In this document: piece after piece, positions 57,901 through 64,000 of the stretch
Layout of the letters: each line of letters starts with the position of its first letter
Position numbering within the stretch: position 1 is the first letter of the stretch
Assembly: GCF_014529535.1 (NCBI RefSeq)
Contig: NW_023503493.1
Coordinates: 11,192,001 to 11,256,000 of the forward strand
DNA from: Bradysia coprophila
Taxonomy: Eukaryota > Arthropoda > Insecta > Diptera > Sciaridae
Direction of reading: 5' to 3'
DNA: 64,000 nucleotides
Translations under genes and position numbers: made by a program
Notes under the pieces: generated by a model
What the model saw: only the letters and a program-made list of their open reading frames with translations
The model's database searches: none
Told to the model about the DNA's origin: nothing

Positions 57901-58321
57901 ATTTATACTCAATAAATTAAAATTTTAGGGCTATTTGAAAGTTTTGTTTTATTTGAAAGGAACGTCGTACGGGGCTTCGTAATTGCGCTATGCGCAATTT
58001 CTAAGATGTACACATTACATAATAATTTTACTTTAACTACTTTAACCGGCGCATAGGCTTACGGTCAAAGTAGGGTGACAGACGCACTAGGGTCACGTAC
58101 GCAATAGATATACGGGTTTGTACGGGGCTCAGTCGCAGCAAACGCTCTGACTGTTCTGATGGCTCGTTTTAAGATAAATCAACTTTTCTCGAAAAGGCCC
58201 GTGCAAAACATTTTAAATTTAGGAGAAAAATAATCGTTAGGATCACCCCAATTATTTTTAACAAGAAAACCCCATGTTTACGAACTTTTCGAAAAAAAGT
58301 TGTTCAACCGCACCGTGCTCT

Positions 58322-58654
58322 ATTTGACAGCTGTCATTAATAGCACTTTTGCTTGGAGTGCGCTGGTGGTACTCTAAATAGAGTAGTGAAACGGGACAGT
58401 GCATCGAACAACTTTTGCCACTGTAAAAAAATCTGGAATTTTTTCTCTATTTATGTACAAGCCGTACAAGCCTTCACGTTAGGCCGAACCAATATTTGTA
58501 ACGCAATAAAATTCAGCTGGTTCACGTATACAACCTCACTGTATTATAATGATATATTGATAAGAGTCATACGCGTGTAAGACAGTGAAGTTGCATGAGT
58601 CAACCAGCTGAAGCAAATTGCGTCACAGATTTGGTTGGGTATTATTGTACAAAT
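58322..58654. repeat. Family-A-related repeat sequence right of the palindrome
   Basis: ATAGCACTTTTGCTTGGAGT (ending about 58365) is a family-A MITE end. GTACTCTAAATAGAGTA, GAAACGGGACAGTG and CACTGTAAAAAAAT also occur in the other copies at 3073, 33988 and 52984. CAGCTGGTTCACG and CCAGCTGAAGCAAATT half-sites relate to the foldback at 38480. Confidence 0.55.
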
Positions 58655-59015
58655 TAGGGGTAAACCAATAGATTGTGGAAATTGTTATCGTCACTACCGC
58701 AAAAATCAGCTATGGCACTGCCTTCGAGTCGGTCTTTTAAGATACGAAATTTAAAAATCAAAATCATTTGTTAGGAAATTAATCTTCGATCACATTTTCC
58801 ATGAAAATATTGTTTGGTGAAGTGACAGAAGTGACCGACTTGCCGACAGCGTCAATCATTGAGTCCTGTGAAATAGTGCTCAAAACCACAATCTATATGG
58901 TTCGTAAAGATTGTGAGTATGGTGTAGAGTAGAGTTTGAATGTATGGGAGAAATGTCAAGAGATCACGAAATTGCCATACTCACGAACTTTACGAACCAT
59001 AATGGTTTACCCCTA
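58655..59015. mobile_element. 361-bp foldback element
   Basis: AGGGGTAAACCA and its inverse TGGTTTACCCCT bound the segment. An inner inverted pair (ATGGTTCGTAAAGATTGTGA against the inverse near 58975-59000) lies toward the right. No target duplication was determined. Confidence 0.65.
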
Positions 59016-60273
59016 TCAAAGTGAAAAAATAAAAACTGATGAGAAATGATCAGAATTGGGGACAGGCGGTATGAATGATTGGACTTAAAAATAAACTCCA
59101 CCTGGATCACATTGAACATTTGAACTATTATCAATTTTGTGTTTGTTAAAGCTTGTCTTTGTTATTATAATCAGGATAACCTTTCATTTACTCTACAGCA
59201 GGCTAATTTTGTAAAATAAAAATCAAAAAGTATAAAATCAGCTGTTTGCTGACGTATTATGCTTTATTTTTGTAAGTAACTTCGAACCGTTCTCTCTTGA
59301 ATCATCATTTAACAGAAATGTACGACGTAATATTACTACACTGAAACTAAAACTAATTTTCATTGATGCTCATAACAAATTAATGGAGATTAGAGCAATC
59401 GCATCTTTCATTTTCAGTTTTCACACACTCAATTCCGTACTAAATGTTTGTAAATTTGAAGTTGAAACGATGAGTTATTAACAACCGTCTTCAATTTTTG
59501 TGAATGAATGCACGACATACCATCATAACGCTTACCAAAGGCCACCAATAATTTATGATGTATGGCACGCGATCCACCGAAAACTGAAGCAAAAAAAATA
59601 GTTTGCCTACAATTCGAAGACTTTTGAGAGCGAAAACATTTTACGATGTTCTATTTTAGGATATGATGTGACGAATTTTTTTTCTTCTTTACGCATGCCG
59701 TTGGAATCGCCACTTAATTTCGAGTGAAATATGTCTTCGGAAAAACGTGCATATGATGCGGTAATTCGACCAAAAAAATCAATTTTTTTACAATAAATTT
59801 TCCTTTGCTTTCTTCAGCCATGCATGTTGAAGATATATTTAGTAAACAAAATTCCATGATATCTCTATTCAAAAGAAGATTCACAAATATTTCATGGAAA
59901 TTTTTCTGCAAAATCTTTCTTTTATTTATTATCAAAGCGAAAGAAAAACTGCTCGCACGCGGAAAAGAAACGAACTTTTCAATCAACAAATATTACAATA
60001 AATAAAAATCATCTCCTCTATTCCTTCCTAAGGTTCCAAGAATACATGCTGCGTTGCCTCTTTGTATAGCAATAGTTCCTTGTTTGGAACATTTTATTTT
60101 TCCAAGTGTGAGAGTTAACACTGATATCACTAAAGAAATGACCCACTTTCCGCAGATGCAGTGAGTATGAGTATAATAGTTATTTGTTCTCCGAGGGGCG
60201 ACAATTTCCTATTTATCCCAGAGGTGAGCACAATGTTTTTCATTTTACTTGTGTTTTGTGTTGCTGGTCATGA
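59016..60273. other. Gene-free AT-rich stretch
   Basis: No coding segment, RNA gene or clear repeat recognised. Small frames at 59714-60005 overlap on both strands and match nothing known. Confidence 0.4.
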
Positions 60274-60672
60274 ATGATTCAACTTCTTGTTGATTGTATT
60301 GCTTGTATCCAGACCGAATGCAACTCTTTTTTACCACACGTAATTTATTGTGCCGTGCATTCGACAGTTCTACCATGTGGTGAATGGCCAGACCTTAAAA
60401 TAGCAAAAGAAGCCTATTTACATTTTGCCAAGAACGAGATTACGCTGGCCGATAAAGGATATCGCCTCACTGGAAAATTCAAACAACCATCCAATCGTCG
60501 CGAAAAACGGATTTTAGCGAGGCATGAGACACTCAATGGTCGTTTGAAAGAATTCAGTATTTTGAGTGTAAGATTCAGGAGCTCGTTGAAGAAGCACCCA
60601 CTTGTGTTTCACGCGGTTGTAAACGTTGTTCAGGTTTCAATTATGAACGGAGAAAAATTATTCGACATGTAA
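60274..60672 (+). pseudogene. C-terminal remnant of a DDE_Tnp_4 (Harbinger-like) transposase
   Basis: An open frame of 132 codons. From about residue 33 on it matches the end of DDE_Tnp_4 transposases: LPCGEWPDLKIAKEAYL, ITLADKGYRLTGKF, ILARHETLNGRLKEFSIL, then FHAVVNVVQVSIMNGEKLF and the stop. The Glu of RHETLNGRLK is the expected third catalytic acid. The N-terminal DNA-binding half and the first two catalytic Asp residues are missing upstream, and no partner DNA-binding gene is seen, so it is taken as a truncated transposon relic. A domesticated exon cannot be excluded. Confidence 0.75.
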
Positions 60673-62409
60673 ATTACGATTAAATTTCCCGCAACTCCCG
60701 GTCATATTCATGGCTATACAATGAAATTACAATAAATATGGTTTCACTAAAACAATAACTCCGTGGAATTTTTCTTTCTTCTTTAAAACTTACGTAAATA
60801 TCACAATAATTGCACTCAATTTTGACTTAATTTCTCAGGTTCTCGCATCGCGATTAAAAAGTAAAAGTAAAATGTTTTTCATACATGCGAAGTGTGAGCG
60901 TGACTTTGACCTACCCTATATTGTCACGAGACAAAATAACATCAATTTACAATACGATTGTTGAAAACATAGATAAAATGACAGTTCATGTGACAAAAGC
61001 TCTTCTTTCTCCCCACTGGAGTGAACTTTTCTCACTAGAAATGTCATTCGACCAACAAAACGCAATTTTCTCATGGCCTAAGGCTGTGGGTTTGGGTCCC
61101 ACCTGTGAACCAATTTTCCATTGTAATGTCTATAAGCAAACCACGAACTATTTACACTCAGCCAAAACGTAAAATATCAAATGTACGGGAGAAAATAAGG
61201 AAAATCACATCGCACTGATGAAAATATCTTTTAAATATTAATATAACTGAGGAAATTTAAATTAAACATAGAAAAGTTACGATTTTTGACGGATTCCCGC
61301 ATCCTCATGTCATTCATGATTTGTAAGTGTGTCATTGTCATTAGGGTACTTCAAAGTTTAAGTTAATTAAAAAAAAAAAATAACAAATTGAAGGGTTTCA
61401 GTGGTGATGTAAACACATCAGGCTTTTCATCTTCGCTTACTTTCTGATGACAATGTTGCAGCGTGATGTTTTCAAATTGAAGAAAATGTGAATTTTAAAA
61501 TTTTCCACTTCTCTTTCGACTTTCGACATTTTTATTTTTCTTTTACTAAAAAATCTAAATCAACCTTTTACGGCCGGCACAACCCTTGAACACTTTCCAA
61601 TTTACTTGTGTATAATGCAACATAAATGATGGTATCTAATACCCTCTCATAAACATTCTAAAACGCATATATGGTTTCGATTGGTTTTTCCAAGAAACGT
61701 AGAGATATAACTTATAAGCGGGCGAAAAAAGAACATTTTAGAAGGGTATAGTTACAGTATAGTTTGAGTAAGACTGAATGCTGTACCTTTTACGGACCAA
61801 CACAGTAAACTTTTGGGATTTTAGTCGGATTATGATACGAGGGTGAGGGTGACACAACTACTTTCCATACCACAAATTCTTCACGCCATACAAATTCGTT
61901 TTCGATGAATTTCTTTGTATGGAAAAGGTTGGTTCCCGGGTATCTAATGAAATAACGATCTGCTTCGTATAGAACGACAATCGCTTCTGTTAGAGATAGT
62001 AACGACAGAAGTAAACGAGTAGAACAAGTCAAGTAAAAACTATTTTTCCGAGTAATCGTTGGGTTTCCATTCTGAGTTGAGTTTGAAAGGTTTGGTCCTG
62101 TCCGACTTTTTTAAGCGTAAATTCAAAATGTTTTTATTGTCGCTGTCCGCAAGAAATCGGTTTTATTTCCAAATTCTTCCGAGCGGTGAGAAATCAAATA
62201 ATACAAATTTTACAAAAAGTGGAAAAGAGGTAAAAAGTCGGGTTTTCATATTTTCATGTAGTTAGGTTCAAACAAATCTCGTCTTCAACCTAGTACTTTG
62301 AAATGCTTTGTAATGTTTTCGATATTGGATAGATTAGTATACCTAATTGAAAGGAACTGATGTTTTAAAATAAACTCGCCTGTGCACTGTTCCATGTTAT
62401 CGTCTGTTA
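60673..62409. other. Gene-free stretch
   Basis: 1.7 kb with no recognisable gene. Short frames (60885-61172, 61790-62032, 62059-62265) have no family features. It lies between the transposase relic and the duplicated promoter block. Confidence 0.4.
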
Positions 62410-62839
62410 TTTTATCGTGATCAAATCACAGTGCCTATTATCAAATTCACTGGAAATGTATGACTAACAAAAGCCACATTAAGCAAATGATCGAATTTTG
62501 ACGCAAAATTCGTAATTAACCTGTCATTTGAGTAAAGTGTTGTTTTTTGTTGCGGTCTTCCAACAATACTTCCAAAAATAGATGTGATCTGTGACCCATG
62601 AACAATTTAATATCCATAGAAATGTACATATTTCAATGCCGACGATTATTGACACAGATCAGTGTATTGCGAAATTTAGTCGGATCGGTTAGAAGTTAGA
62701 ACTGTCCACTAGAAACCATGCGCGTTATAGTGATGTGTTAAGTTTCAATGTTAAAATAACAGAATGTTAAAAAGAAGGGATCGTGTAAATTTTCTACTGT
62801 TCATTGGTATTTTATTTGGCTTGGCGTGGCGCAGTGAAT
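62410..62839 (+). repeat. Duplicated promoter and first-exon block (copy 2)
   Basis: Aligns by eye with 51470-51892: shared segments include TCAAATTCACTGGAAA/TAAATTCACTGGAAA, GATGTGATCTGTGACCCATG/GCGATCTCTGTGATCCATG, ATTTCAATG(T/C)CGACGAT, CAGTGT(G/A)TTGCGAAATTT and TTAAAATAACAGAATG. The conservation extends through the start codon and first exon, so it is a true duplication rather than a transposon terminus. Confidence 0.8.
62764..62839 (+). CDS. Orphan signal-peptide first exon (copy 2)
   Basis: 25 codons plus one base, then a donor (T|GTAAGT). The peptide is MLKRRDRVNF followed by LLFIGILFGLAWRSE, matching copy 1 (51817-51892) in length, phase and the LLxxGILFGLAxR core. Later exons may lie beyond the window end. 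An acceptor near 63418 (CTCTCTCAG) would continue as CYQRKMDDSG and then stop, so it is not convincing. Confidence 0.5.
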
Positions 62840-64000
62840 GTAAGTCCAAGTGGCCATCTGGCAACTTATTTTTGTGCATTCAATTATTGTTATAAGGTAC
62901 ATAAAAGGAACAATATACGAACTGTTCGGAACATGTCCCAGTCCCTACTCAACTCCAGTTCTCAACGGACTGCTAATTTCCTTATATCCCACTATCTCAA
63001 AGAGTATGTCCGCACTCAAAACTTTTAAAAGCCCTAAGTTCCATAAATGCTATTCCGAAAGCACTTTTGCGTTGATGGGATCGACCATTAAGCTGCGTTA
63101 TCCATTGTTTTAGCCTGTGCTGAATGTCGAATTACAATGGCGGACACAGCATAATTGTCGATCCTATCAATGCAAAATAGGTCGGGTGCTTTCCAGCTTA
63201 AGCCGAAAGCACACGAGCAATTTTGTGTTGATGTGATCGACAATTATGCTGCCTTTACATTGTTAAGCCTTTGGTTACAATGGAAAACGCAGCATAATTG
63301 TCGATCACATCAACGCAAAATTGCTCGTGGGTTTTCCGTCTTACCAATTTATAGTTTTTGTCTCAAACGATCACTGATGCGCCGCTTTGATCGTCTCCTG
63401 GCGAGTCAACTCTCTCAGGCTACCAGAGGAAAATGGACGACTCTGGTATGTAGTAAATGCGAGAGGAAATTGGTAATCAAATGGATAAATAATGTTACTC
63501 CTCGATGTGACAAGGGAAACTATGTGAGAAAAAATTGTGACAGGTGCTATTTGCTATTAGTGACCAATAGAAGGAAACAGTCCACTCAATACACGCCAAT
63601 AAAAGTAGGTGGGATAGAGTTTGATCGCATAGTTTCCCCCTCGGCTCTTTTGAACCACAACCCTATTTTGTAACGATCTTCCAAAAATTATTTTAAGTGG
63701 ACAGTACTTAAGCAAGACTTTTTGTTTGCTTCAATTCAAATTTGTATGTTGAATGTTCGGACTGGAAGTTTTATGGAGGTACCTACAACAATTGAATTAC
63801 TTTTTCAGATTAACCGAAAATTACCAAATCTAAATCGCAATAATATATCCGATTGAACCACACGGTGAGTCAGAAAACGGTCCAGTAATTCGATTAAATG
63901 TAAGGTATCTAGTACAATCGTAATGCGTTTCAAATATATCGCACGCAAAAAGCGAAGGTCAACAGTATTTGTACAATGTGCTACATCAACCAATGCTTTG
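62840..64000. other. Window end: intron or intergenic sequence with a foldback
   Basis: Holds the inverted-repeat cluster at 63108-63338 and otherwise only unassigned sequence. A plus-strand frame at 63155-63673 starts inside the foldback; its C-terminal part has scattered cysteines (CSKCERK, KNCDRCY) but no recognisable domain. Confidence 0.4.
63108..63338. mobile_element. Foldback MITE plus an extra half copy
   Basis: CACGAGCAATTTTGTGTTGA, TGTGATCGACAATTATGCTG at 63210-63252 is inverted at 63285-63330 (CAGCATAATTGTCGATCACA, TCAACGCAAAATTGCTCGTG). A further diverged right-arm copy precedes it at 63108-63190 (CATAATTGTCGATCCTATCA). This suggests tandem or nested insertion of the same family. 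Confidence 0.8.

Larger units (their letters stand above)
56359..58166. mobile_element. DINE-1/Helentron-like non-autonomous element (proposed)
   Basis: An 1.8-kb insertion into a T-run in the palindrome's right arm, with no obvious target duplication beyond T. It begins AGCCCCGTACGAAG and carries a related GTACGGGGCT block near its other end (57968 and 58120). It contains a (GTCTGTCC)n microsatellite, seven 145-bp tandem units and an 8-bp-stem hairpin (AATTGCGC-TAT-GCGCAATT, 57981-57999). A GTCY microsatellite, subterminal repeats, a hairpin and T-T insertion are features known for Drosophila DINE-1, a non-autonomous Helentron. The assignment is by analogy of architecture, not by sequence search. 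Confidence 0.6.
54826..58317. mobile_element. Long palindromic transposon with 4-bp target duplication
   Basis: The ends CACGGTGCGGTTGAACAAC and its inverse are flanked by CTCT (54822-54825, 58318-58321). The arms are about 730 bp each: 54826-55560 against 55735-56358 plus 58167-58317, sharing TTACGAACTTTTCG-type ends, GGTACCTTACACACCATATT, TTTCCTGCTGTAAAACA and TGCAACAAAAAAAGTTGG. The right arm is split by the 1.8-kb insertion 56359-58166; without it the element would be about 1.7 kb and almost fully self-complementary. No transposase is present. Joining the flanks restores GTACTCTATTTGACAG, a family-A MITE motif, so it inserted into an older repeat. Confidence 0.9.

Noticed and set aside
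63155..63673. 172-codon plus-strand frame with CxxC pairs near the window end
   Set aside because: Its first 60 codons are MITE foldback sequence and the cysteine spacing fits neither Ly6 nor a zinc-finger family.

Overview
This 64-kb window looks like AT-rich insect nuclear DNA, most likely dipteran. The evidence is two zinc-finger genes with an N-terminal ZAD domain (an arthropod hallmark), an Ebony-type beta-alanyl-amine synthetase, a Ras64B/R-Ras2 orthologue, many introns of only 50-70 nt, and a heavy load of short foldback DNA transposons. I cannot name the species. There are no prokaryotic operons, tRNA genes or CRISPR arrays.

Layout: (1) 154-1980 (-) ZAD plus seven-C2H2 factor, head to head with (2) 3650-4744 (+) an intronless SOCS-box protein. 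(3) 4.7-7.6 kb is repeats. (4) 7618-11261 (-) is a THAP/P-element-type transposase gene whose eight coding exons splice into one open frame of 979 codons. It is head to head, across 299 bp, with (5) 11561-12853 (+) mitochondrial malonyl-CoA:ACP transacylase. That gene converges on (6) 13091-31410 (-), an ANKRD11/12-family chromatin cofactor with a 15-kb intron holding foldback elements and a candidate alternative first exon. (7) 33474-37597 (+) is the small GTPase Ras64B/R-Ras2; its 3.4-kb first intron carries three separate transposon-derived structures. (8) 37.6-43.5 kb is gene-free and rich in miniature elements. (9) 43516-45182 (+) is a second ZAD zinc-finger gene. (10) 47319-50792 (+) is an Ebony-like NRPS, in frame over seven exons except that one splice donor reads GA instead of GT. 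(11) 52312-52932 (-) is a three-exon Ly6/three-finger protein. It lies just downstream of an orphan signal-peptide exon (51817-51892) that is duplicated 11 kb away (62764-62839). (12) 53-58.4 kb is a nest of transposons: a 3.5-kb palindromic element with a 4-bp target duplication, itself interrupted by a 1.8-kb insertion with a GTCY microsatellite, seven 145-bp tandem units and a hairpin, resembling DINE-1/Helentron-type elements. (13) 60274-60672 (+) is the C-terminal remnant of a DDE_Tnp_4 (Harbinger-like) transposase.

The host genes are unrelated housekeeping, signalling and pigmentation genes rather than a pathway cluster. The strongest candidates for something undescribed are the intact P-like transposase gene with a duplicated linker exon and a triple acidic motif, the damaged donor in the Ebony-like gene, the nested palindrome/satellite element, and several miniature-element families whose target duplications can be read exactly. 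Splice junctions were read by eye from GT/AG sites, reading phase and family homology; no search or transcript data were available.
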